A stretch of 64,000 nt of DNA from Neodiprion pinetum. Its lineage: Eukaryota > Arthropoda > Insecta > Hymenoptera > Diprionidae. Made by a program: the position numbers and the translations under genes. Below, in pieces: positions 47,101-59,100 of this stretch. Under the pieces are notes generated by a model. The model was not told the DNA's origin and searched no databases. It worked only from the letters and a program-made list of their open reading frames with translations. The DNA lies in assembly GCF_021155775.2 (NCBI RefSeq), contig NC_060238.1:20254970-20318969 (forward strand), given 5' to 3'. The stretch's first letter is position 1; each line of letters begins with the position of its first letter.

Positions 47101-50100
47101 ATACGCCAATAAAGACGGACAACGGTCACCTGTAAGCCTGGTTGTATTAGTTTGATTTTTTTTTCCACCAAATGACGCTGAGCAGAGTTACAATTCCGAT
47201 AATTATACACGGGATTTTGGTTCAAAAATTGGAATAATTTCAAATATCGTCTATCGAAAACTGTATTTTTCCGCATGGCTGTGATGAAAATAAGTCCGTT
47301 TAAAAACTGCGTCACTTATTCGCTGTGAGGTCGAAAATACTTTATACAGTGACAAATCCTGCGTGGAAGAGAAAAATTTACTGTTTAAAAGAATCTGCGA
47401 ATTACGCTGCAGAGACGACGAATATAATAAATACGTATATATAGCGGAGAATTGCACTGCCCAGGAAACGACTACTTGTCACGTCAATACGAATTAAGTT
47501 TTATGAATTTTTCTTCATTTTATGAAAAATTATTTGGTCGCTTGGTTCTCTTCGTTGTTTTGACAATAGCGAACGCGAATTTAAAAGAATTTCGTTTGAA
47601 ACACAGTAGAATTCAATTTTGTCTGTACGTAAGATTTAGCAATTAAGAGGTACATTATTCTAACCACACCAAATTTTCTGCAGTCAAATTTTCCGAAATC
47701 TCTCGGATTTCTCAATAGACTTCAAAATAAGTATTTTTCCCGAAATTTGCCGAAAGTACAAAATTTGTTCTATACCAACACGAATCCTAATATCGACCAA
47801 TTCTGGCAAAACTAAAAATGTATAGTCACTTAGCGATGGCCATTAAGCTCGAATCGAAAATTGATTATTTTTGCTCATTCTTAATTAGTCACACGAAATT
47901 TTTGGCAACTTTTTGGTACTTTCGTTGAGCTTGAAAAAGAGTAGAAGATACTTTAGCGCATTTACCCTCGTTAGACGAACGTTTTCTTTTTTTTTTTTCT
48001 AATTTATAACGGAAGTCACGCTTCGACGTGGCTACTTAGAAATGAAATTTTATAGTCGTATCATTGCCGCGCGTCAATTGCGTGCGCGGTGTCGACACGA
48101 CGCGTGGTGCAGAAAAACCGGACGTGACGTGACGCGTGATCATGTACGTCGTTCAAGTCTCGTGCAGGGTCGGTATGGGGAAGGTCATCATCGGCCTTAC
48201 CGACATAAGTTATCATCGAAATCGTGTCAATTATTAGCATTACACCCAAGAGATACGGGGCAGGGTTGAAGTTCCGAATTTGAAAAATTCCGCATTATTT
48301 GGTGGCGAAACTTTGAAGGAAAGTAACGAAACTTTGAAGAAACAAAGGTCAAAGTTCCGAAATGCAAGATTCCGAAAATTCAAGTTACGATTGAGCAAAG
48401 TTACGAAAAGTAAACGTTCCGATGGAGAAAAATTCTGAGAAATAAAGATTCGATGGAGCAAAATTTGGAAAATTAAAATTAACTCAGACAGCGTGGTTTA
48501 CTCAACGAGAGGGTGGAAAATATGAGAAAGACCGAAAATCAGAATGAACGTAAAAATATCAAAACTTCAAAACAAAGAAAGATCAAAGTGACAAAATTTC
48601 ACCAAGCTACAAATTCAGGGAACTGAAAATCTAGGATCAACGATGTTTCAGATTTTTTAGTGTTTTTACTTTCGGAACTTTGATTTGTCAGAATTTTGTC
48701 CTACGGAACTTTGCGCGCCGGGTTTCGGACCACTCGAAACTTCGATGTTTCGTCAAAGTTTGATTTCTTTGCTTCAAGTTTCGCTGAGTACGGGTAAAAG
48801 ATGAGAAAAACCAAAAATAAAAATGGTCGGAATTCCGAACATAAATATGCATCGAAAAATCACAATCACGAAAGAAGAAAGTGATGAATCTTCGTTAAGC
48901 TAGAAACAATGGAAATAGAATATAAAAGTATCGGAATTTGTGAAGTTATAGGATTTTGAATACACAACCGGTGAAAATTCCGAAAGGCCGTTGGCAGAAT
49001 GAGGCAAATGCGATTGCTCGCGAACACAAATGAAATAACCTTCGGATTGATGGTAAAGTAGAATTTTCATCTGTTCGCATTCGTAAATGCGAAGGATCAA
49101 GAATCAGAACGGTTAGAACTCCGAGTAGTTGTCTCGTGGAAGGCTCGGAATATAGAATTGCGGTATATCAGAATCGTCGGAACGAAGAGTCGCAATATAT
49201 GAGAAGAGTCAATAACTCGTATCATATTAGAAGCCGAGAAATATAAGTTTATGACATCAAAAGTGGTATTCAATCTTTTAATGAGATAAAAATATTGCAG
49301 AATTTTCTTGATCCTGTGTATAAAATATTTGACGATTCAAAATAGATTAGTTGGATAGACTCGGAATGTGAAATTCTGGTGGCAAGCCATCTATACGGTT
49401 ACTTTCGAAATACCGATCGTTCCGAATCGTACGATTCTGAATAACGACCCTTCTACATTCTGGATATCCGTTTTCCGCCGTTTCTAGACGATGAAGTTCT
49501 AACTTTTATTTTTATAATATTTGAACACTTGAGAATATGAAACTTTCTACAGATTCGTTCTCTGGAACATTGACTACGTACGTTATTAAATTCCGCATTT
49601 CTGAATTCTTGGATTAACGTTTTCCGAAGTAAGTGGATTCGGATAATAGAGCCCTCGACTAAATACATTTTAGGTAGGCTGCAGCTTTTTATTGGGCACC
49701 ATTCGGGATTTAAAATTTCTGATAGTATCTGTTCTCTCATATTTGTTATTCGAGTTTATTAAATTCGGAATTCTGGCCATTCTGATTTTTGATTTTTCTG
49801 ATTTCTTAACCCACTCAGATTCGCCGCCAAAAAATTGGAACTTTGGCGCTTTCGGAATTTTTCAAATTTTTAATTTCAACCCCGCCCAAGAGATACTGCA
49901 ATAAATGCCGTTTGTCACAATCCAATAATCGTCTGATCGCTCAGACTCAAAAGAATCCAAGTGAATAAAAATCACTTCACAGAGCATAATTCGACTAAAT
50001 TATACTCAATTAAGTGACTTCATCGATTAGATGATATTGAAAAATTGATTCTAACCTTCGTAACAATACGTGTTTCTCTTTTCTCTAGTAATAATTAATA

Positions 50101-53100
50101 ACAATGTACTCCACACAAAGAAAAAAAGAAAAAATCGTTCATCCTTGTCAACTGTTGGATAATCGATAACAAGCATCGCGGATGAAAATTTTCTTATACC
50201 AATTGACGGGAGAAAAACATGACGAAAATAAATCAGTCGATAATTTCACTTAAAATAAGGGTTGAAAAAATCGTAGCCTCCAACGTATCGTGCACATAAA
50301 CGGCCACAGACTCGTAAGACTTGTTATAAATTGAACAAAAAGCGACTCGCGTATGTACATGTATGTGTGTGTAATAAAATGCACGAGCGAAGCGAATAGA
50401 ATTCGAAAGGCGGGGGAATTGTTCAGTGATAATATAAATGAAAACTGAAATTAATAATGTCCTTATCGTTTATCGCACGGCGACCTTTACAGATTGTGAA
50501 TTGACCCGTGGATCGCGATGCGTGCTTTACGAACCGTTTTGTGTACGATGGAATGGAATTTCCATACGACGATGCCATCGTCTAAGAAACGAGATACCGG
50601 CACCGTGAATTCCAGCTTCCATACGAATACGTACCTAGCTCGTAACCAACGACAAACGCAACACCATGAACGACGTAAACACACCGATGTTATCGCATGT
50701 GTCTTATAATTAACACTTTTATACAACATACATATATCCTAAATATTATTAACTGGTGGGTAATATTTGAAATGGTTCGATTTAAAATATTTAAATGGCA
50801 TTTTGAGTTTAACATTTTAAATCTCCTCAAAGCAACCGTTTGAATTACGTTCTTCAAAGCTGCATTTTTTATTTTTCATTTTAAACAGTTTTCACCAGTT
50901 AATAATATAATGCTACACACAACCAGCCGTGAGTTTGAATAGTTGATAATATTCTGTTATTGTTTGTAAAATTCGGCTTTCCCGTCCCCGCAACGAGATT
51001 CAAAAATATTAATAAACATTTTTTTAACCGTATAACGAGCAAGTATAATCCGTGTGTTACAATGATAAATTATTAATTTCATTACGCGACAGCGGAGATT
51101 GAATTATGTTTACAAAATTTCATTACTTATCCAGCGTCAATGTATGAATTTTTCTAACCTTTCGACACATCGCAATCCTCAAAGATTGTTATTATTTTTA
51201 TACACCGTACTTGCATGTTTCGATGCAACGTATTCGAAAAAATCATCAAAACGAAAGTGCGAGAAATTCAGCTCAAATTTTGTTCACACTTGTGATTATA
51301 TAAAATAAAAAGAAAGTAAAATTGAACGATGCAAATCACAAATACGTTTTTTTACCCTGCCCGGATCGATTTAATATTTTCAAAACACTTCCTACATCCC
51401 AGATACGATTTTTCAAGGTTTTCCTAAACTTTTCGAACTATCAAATCTCAACGACTATATCGTTCAATTTCTGTATTGTTTTCAAATTTAATACTTTTAC
51501 GATCAATCTATACTCCAGGTTATCCAGATTTTTGTTTTTTTTTTTCTTTTTGTTTTTTTGTACCGTTCCGCTTTTCATACCAGTAACAATATTGATATAC
51601 ATTTTTTACAGGAGTACAAACTGTGCATAATACTGACATCATTTTTTGAAAATTAACTTTCTAGGATTATTACACGACAAAAAAAAATGAAATAAAATAA
51701 AACAAAAAATACTTCGCAGATTATCTGTAATGGTTTGCGCTGACAGCTCTTGCATGCATTGTAAAAGTTCAGAAGAATCAAGAGAAACGCGTGTATATCT
51801 GAGAGACAAACAAACGCTTTCTCCGCCTACTTCTTATCGCTCGAAATTCAATTAATATGGCGATATAATATATATATATATATATATGTAGGTATAATAA
51901 TGAACGTGATAATCACTTGCACAAGTATAGCACGTGTGTATGCGATACATGTAGGTATATAGTTAGGTATACACAATGTTACGCATACGACTGCGAAAGA
52001 AATAAGTTTTGAAAAAATCAAAAAAAAAAAAAAATACGGTATAAAATGTAAAAATTTTGATCGTACTCGCGTTCCAACAGTCGAAATATTTCATGTATGT
52101 ACAGTAGACTGTATAAAAAAAGAATATTGTTCCACGTTCTGGTCTTATCGGTACACTAATAGGGTTGACGAGTTGGAAAATTTCAAATTTAACAAAAAAA
52201 ACAAAAAAGAAAAAACAAAGAAATAATCAAATAGAAAGTGGCGATGATTTGTACCTCCAAACATTAATTATTAAGAGGTAAAATTTGGACAGTGTCTTCT
52301 TCTTGTCATTTGGCTCAATACTTTTCATGTTGAATTTTGATAAAAAAAATAAAAATTAAGAAAAAAAAAATCACAATAGTCGATTTTTCGATAGATTTTA
52401 ATACACGGTATGACGTAGCGGATGTGTGTATCAGAGCGAGGCATACCTGAGAATCACGATGACTCTGCTCGCTTGTTTCATTCAATGACGCAGATAAATA
52501 TGTACGTATGTGTGTAATAAATATATACGAGTAGGTGCAGCATTCGACTCAATCTGAAAGAACGGCAGGGGAACTTCCGTTGCAGCATCTCGCGTCGTGG
52601 CTCAGGCATTAATCATAAAAATTAGCTTCCATTTTCCGGGTAAAAAGTACTGGATAAATAAAGTGAAAAGAAAAAGTAAACAGAAGCTACCGCGTACTTT
52701 ACAAACGAATATGATTATTGTAACAGTGTGGGCGGTGAAAACGGCACGTGCCACCGCAGACTTGACGCGTGTGTATTTTTACGTGCGTAAGAACATACTG
52801 CGATATGTATCATGCTGTACGTAGGTATTAATAACCGTAATAATGTCTTGAGGGAAATTAAAACATCATTTACCAGAGTTTTAAACGGAAGTGTTACACT
52901 CATCACTAAGTTACGCCGCACTGATGCACCGTAACGTAACCTGAGAATACGCATCTCTTTTTCTTCTTACACCATGGGTATACGTTGTATGGGGCATTTC
53001 AGAAAGAAACTGCCGAGCCATATATTTTTTTTTATTTCAGTCATATATTTTTTTTTTTTTTTTCCAAAACGTTTTTGAGTTTGGAAATATACTCCCGGAG

Positions 53101-56100
53101 GGATTTTTTACTCGCCACCTTTGTTCCGACAGAATCACTCCCGGTCGGTTTGAAAGATTTCACATTCGAGACCAAGTTTCGAATAGAACAAAATGGCGAT
53201 ATTTCAAAAGAAACATCGACGGCAAAAAGGTTTGGTTTTTGAACGTAGTTTTCAAGAAGAAAATCTGCGGTATCATAAAAACCAGCAGAAACGAAGATGA
53301 TCAAAATTTTTTCGCGCACTGAAAATACGCCATTTTTTATTTGGAAAAATCAAATCCTAAATTAATCTTTGTCAAATTAGGAACGTTTCAAGCCCTCATA
53401 CGCCATGGAATAACGATTTTTCGATATTTTATACAATATTTTAGAAAGAAAAATCCGAAAAAATATTGCTACGAAATTTAAAAAAAAAATTTTTTCGCAC
53501 ATATTTATATTTTATTTTATTGAATATGTTTTTCACGAGTAATGCTTAAGAATTTATAATCACGAATATATAATAAATAAATATTCAATTATAATAAAAA
53601 TATGTGACAAAAAAATAAAAAAGATTTTCGTAGCAATATTTTTTAGAATTGTTCTTTTTTCTAAAATGTTGTGTAAAAAATTGAAAAATCGTTATTCCAT
53701 GGTGCACGAGGGCTTGAAACGTTCGTAATTTGACAAAGATTAATTTAGGATTTGATTTTTCCAAATAAAAAATGGCGTATTTTCAGTAGGCGAAAAAATA
53801 TTGATTATTTTCGTTTCTGTTATTCTCAATTTCTCAAGTACTCAAATTGTGTATAAACATTATCAAATTGATGCAATACTTACCCTTCAAGAGTTTTTCG
53901 AATTGTCGAAGATCAAAATGAATGCGAAATTTGGTTCGTAGCATTTTTACGACGAATAAAATAAGCAACAATATAGCAACCCGAATTAATCGGAAGAAAT
54001 TTGACAAATAACAATTAACTCCGTACGTAGACAAAATTAATTTGCGCTATTTTTACAGCTACGAACGAATTAAATTCACACTTTTAACCTAATTTTAAGT
54101 GATAATTCTCTTTGGTTTTGTTCCAGTGTACGATAGGATGCGCGGCGTGGGAATTAGCGCTGGAAACTAACTGTCAGGCTGTTTGCGTGAGTATTTTAAA
54201 CCCCCGTCGCAAAAAAAAAAAAAATATTAACAGTAATTCATTAACCCCTTGACATATAAATGGAATTCGATGCGTTCGAAAAATGTTATTTAATTTGACT
54301 CAACTGAACAGTTGATGTGTAAGCTTAAGAAACTGAACACTTTATTTTTGACATCTTCCAGACGTCATTTTACGTCAAGGGGTTAAATTCGATGAAAAAC
54401 GTACGTCACAGTTTTGATAAACTGAAGGCAAGTAAATTCTCTCTTCCTCCTCGACCCATTTTTATATGGAATCGGACGTGAATTATTAAATTTTACACAT
54501 TCTTACACATCGAACGAAAAAGGATTTAAATTTAAACTATAACCGCGAAAACGAATAACGATCACCGATTAATTGGCGGGAAAATAGACGATCACCAAAC
54601 TGTTGCCAGTTTTAATCACGTTCACGAACACACGCTAACGATCTGATATTGTTTTCGGGCGGGAACAACGATTTTTGAAACGACCGCTTACCTAGAACCA
54701 TTAAACGTATTTCTAATACTAATTACGAATAACTTGGCAATTTATAAACATTACCCCTTCCGGTAATGATTTTTCACAGAGACCTGATAAAAAAAAAAAA
54801 AAATGATGAAATATTTATTCATGTTTGAAATCTTCCAAATTAGGTATTATAATTCAGAAAAATTCAGAGGCTGAAGTTGATTTTGCAAAAATTTTTCCTA
54901 CAGACAAAAGTATGGGAATTGATAAGTTGCAGAATAAATCAGAGAAACTTGTCTGAAATACCGAACACACAATTCTGGCGAAGAATTTACTAAGCAAAAA
55001 TCAACACCAAGATAGCTTTGTTGTCAGTAAATTTTTTCTCTAGACTTACAGCCTTCGGTGCACCGCAGATTAAAATGTTACGTTTACAACTGGTCAAAGT
55101 ACACTTAATATTGTACTTGGAGTTGAAACGACGATTTTTTTTTACTACATTTGAATAATGCAATGAAGTGTAAATGCAAGTACATGATGAGAATTATGTG
55201 ACATCAACTGTCTGAAGCTGTTATTTTATCATCAAACATTGCCAACGAAGTCGAAAGCTTGTTGAAATAGTCTGCGGTATTCGCGCATTGTTGAAAAAAA
55301 AAAAGTTCGGTCATAGAATTACAAAGATAAAATTGCAGGAATGATTTCGACGCAACGTTCGTAGCGTACTTTTTTACAATAAGTCTTTATTGTATTCCTT
55401 ATATGTATGTAATTTCTACGGCGATAAATCAGCACCGCAACATTTAGGACTGAAAATATTATTCCAAACGTTTCAGAATGTAACGCAAGAACTACTACCA
55501 CCTAAACAACTCTACTGCGTATTGGGATGTCAAGATGCCGTGAACAGATATTTTCAGCAGCTTAAAGGTAATTTTAACGGAGGAATAAGTAATATTAATG
55601 TAGCTTAGCGTTTCGACAGGCTTGAATAGACAGACCATGTAAGCTACCCACGATGTGCTGTTGTTAACGTTTTACTGTGCGCTGTGTCTAATGGAATTTG
55701 CGGTATTGCAGGAAATAGCTTATCATCAACTAAACCCAGCTATCAAAAGTCAGCAAACTCCTTGGCAAAACGATCCACTTTGTCAATGATTAGCTCTTCC
55801 TCATCATAGTGATCGTAGTTGCTCGTATCTCCGACGCTACCGGTTTTAGGTATGAAGCCAGGCTCTACCTTCTGCTGGTATATCAGTAGCCAATTAACAG
55901 AGCGAAACCAACGATGCTTCTTGACGTCCACCGCGCCATCCTTCAAGTTCCCGTAACGTCTGGACAAATCCACTTGTAGAATGTTCTTCAACAGGTCTCG
56001 CAAGTCCTCCCCAAAGTTGCTTGCGAACTTGTACTTTCCGGAAACGATCTTCTCGTATATCTTCATCGGATCTCGAGCGTAAAAAGGCGGGTATCCGGCA

Positions 56101-59100
56101 TTCATTTCGTAAATCAGAACTCCGAAACTCCACCAATCCACCGACTTACCGTATCCTTTTGAAAGGATTATTTCAGGAGCCAGATATTCCGGCGTACCGC
56201 ACAGCGTCCAAGTTCTACCGTCTACCAATTTGCAGAAGCCAAAATCTGTTATTTTCAGGTAGCCATTGCTTTCTATCAATATATTCTCTGGCTTCAGGTC
56301 GCGATAAACCAAACCGCAATGATGCAGATACTCAAGAGCTAAAGTGACTTGAGCAGCGTAAAATCTTGACAATCCCTCATCGAACTTTCCCATCCTTCTT
56401 AAATGAGAAAACATTTCACCGCCGGTCACGAATGGTAGGATCAAGTATATGTAGGAGTTATCTTTGAAGCAAAACTCCATGTAGATAACAAACGGGAATC
56501 GCACACACTCCAATATCCTCTTCTCATTCCCGGTATGCTCGACTTGCTTCAGTTTCACCAACTTCGCCTTCTCCAATATCTTCATCGCGTAGTATACGCC
56601 GGTAGCTTTTTGCTTCACGAGCATCACTCGACCAAAGGCTCCGGTTCCCAGGGTTCTATACCGCACAAAATCGTCGAGCGATTGGTTCGGCTTCCTTTTC
56701 GTCTTCCAGTTCTCTGTGAAATTCGTCTTCAATCCCTCCAAAATCTGCTCGTACTCGATAAAAGATTTATCCAAGTCACGCTCGTTCATAATTAACCAGT
56801 TCACTCAATTAGAATCCATATATTTTCCCGCATTTGGGGTGCAACGAAGTAGAAGGTTAACGACTGGCAGGAGAAGTTGTTTCATAGCTTGGAGTCGAAA
56901 CGCTCTGGCATTTGTTAAAAAAAATTCTAGACTCACTCAGAGTGGATCATCTGTTCAATGGAGAGAATTAAAAAGATGATATACAGCATGGAATAAAATC
57001 CAATGTGTACTCGGGTAATTATCACTGCGAATCATTTCAGAGGAAATAGGCACTCCACCTGCTCCGGCACTAGTCGCCGACAGTCTAACAGCCACCTCCC
57101 TGAGGCTGGAATGGAAGGGCATCGACTTGGCGAAACGAGGTGCCAAATTATCCTACGTGGTACAATGGATGTACGAGGAGCTCGCGGAATCTTGGCAATA
57201 CTGCAGAAACGAATCGTGGGAAAAAGACAATCAGATTTTAGTAAAAAATTTACAGCCTTACACAAAGTACAGGGTATGTGGATCACTCGATTGGAATTGT
57301 TATATTATTGGAGATCAAACTTCACTCGACGTACCTAATCCAATGTTGAAATGTACGACGATGTGACGCTGTGACAAAAATTATTTATCTCATTTTTTTT
57401 TTTCAGTTTCGCGTAGCCGTGATCCTGAAATCGACTCAGCACTCTAGGGAATCAATTGCTTCAGCTCCTAGTGTTCCAATCTTGACTAAACCCGAGGGTT
57501 TTCCATTGTCACCACCGGTAATTGTTAGGGCGGCAGCGGTAGATTGCTGCCGCGTGTCCGTGTCTTGGGAACCGGGACCGTTTCCAAACGGCCCACTTTT
57601 GTCCTATGTCCTGCGGCTGCAAGGGGGCAATTATTCCACGCTTAAGGTATACACGCCACGCCAGAAGATAAACTTTTCCCGTTACGTTTATAGTTCCTTG
57701 TTTCGATTTCATCGGAGAATCAGAAGCAAGCTAGCGCTATTTCTTTTATTGACAGTGCTTTATATTGTGCGCATATAACATTGTGATTATAATCCACTTT
57801 CCATACCTATCTATTTGTGATATTTGCTTACTCTGCCACGTACGTTACCACGCTTCACCTTGTCAATTACACTTTTTCAATGTCTTACAGTCTGTCACGA
57901 TGCTTATTACTATATATTACAATCAATTACATGTGAAATTGGTTCGGCAAGCTACAACTTTGCACCCGTTATGCATGCATGCGTTCCATTCTTAGTCGTA
58001 GTAGAACAAATTCAAATTGCCTGAGGATAAACAATTGGTGTATCGTCAATTTTTACAAGCTTGTAACGGCAGTAATGGAAGACGAATAGGTGGTTCGAGT
58101 AGACGTCTAAAAGTAGAATGTCTTTTGCTAATTTGAGAAATATCTGCTCGCGACGTTTTGTGAACGTATCTTTCCTAGGCTAGCATAATACTCAGGCTTA
58201 GCGTGTCACCGTTTCTATGTAATTGAACGAATATTGAGCTAAGAATTGGAAAAAGAAACAATATCTATTCGTCAGACTTACAGCACGGTAACAAACTTGG
58301 TATTTGAATTATTTTCAAGCTTCAAATCCGCCATCTTCTCATAACTAACATTAACACTTCCAGCTTGTTCGAACCAATTCACTTAGGCAGCAGATTCTGG
58401 CATGGCGTTCTATCCTGCGCTTCAAATACTTGATCGTTTTCTAACAGGGATCAATTATATATAAATATATACATACATGTTTGGGTAAAAGTTATGAGCA
58501 ACAAATTGCGAGTCGTTGAACAATTTTCCTACTTCACCTACAGGATATTTCAGCTGTTGAAAATGTGACAGACCATTACATGTTTCAAAATCTGACGCCA
58601 CATCAAAACTATTCTGTGAGCATAACGATGAGGAATAGCGAAGGGGAGGGACCTCCTGCCGTAATATACATTTCAACAACGCCCGAGCCAGCTGGTAAAA
58701 ATTAATCTTCAGATCTAGTCTTAATCGTTGTACCTGTTCGAATCGTCACAATTTATCCTTTAATTCAGTTACAGACATGCAACTACCGATACTGATTCTT
58801 GGAGGAGAGCACCAGGTGAAGAAGCAGGTCGCCGACTTGTTAGAAAATCCAGTCTTGATCTATGAAACGGCCAACAAAATTTGCGGTGTCGCGATACACG
58901 TTGCCTCTGGACAAGTATTCGTATCGGATTCAGGTGGCTACGTTTATCGAACATCGGTTGATGAAAAAACCGATCCTGTTGTCGTGCTGAGCCCGGACCA
59001 AGTGAACTTCAAGCCACTGAGTTTATCCGTTGATTGGCTGAACTTGCATCTGTACGTCTTGGGAGAAGTCAAACACGCAACGACCGTCTGGCAAATCGCT

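Larger units (their letters stand above)
42458..54126 (+). other. sev intron 2 (about 11.7 kb)
   Basis: Phase-0 intron from AAG|gtaagt to ttccag|TGT. It contains direct/inverted repeats (43,190-43,575), a (GAG)n tract, 220-bp tandem copies (45,700-46,240), a GAGA-rich promoter-like zone (46.55-46.9 kb), a 1.6-kb foldback element (48257-49887) and a 535-bp foldback (53286-53820). A 214-codon antisense frame (42532-43176) is discussed in the findings. The rest is A+T-rich without recognisable genes. Confidence 0.85.

Noticed and set aside
55743..56804. The kinase as the tyrosine-kinase domain of sevenless
   Set aside because: It is on the opposite strand, has PKA-type motifs (YRDLKPEN, TWTLCGTPEYLAPE) rather than tyrosine-kinase ones, and lies upstream of extracellular exons.
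55743..56804. The kinase as a processed pseudogene
   Set aside because: No stop, frameshift or missing catalytic residue across 353 codons; length equals the family's.
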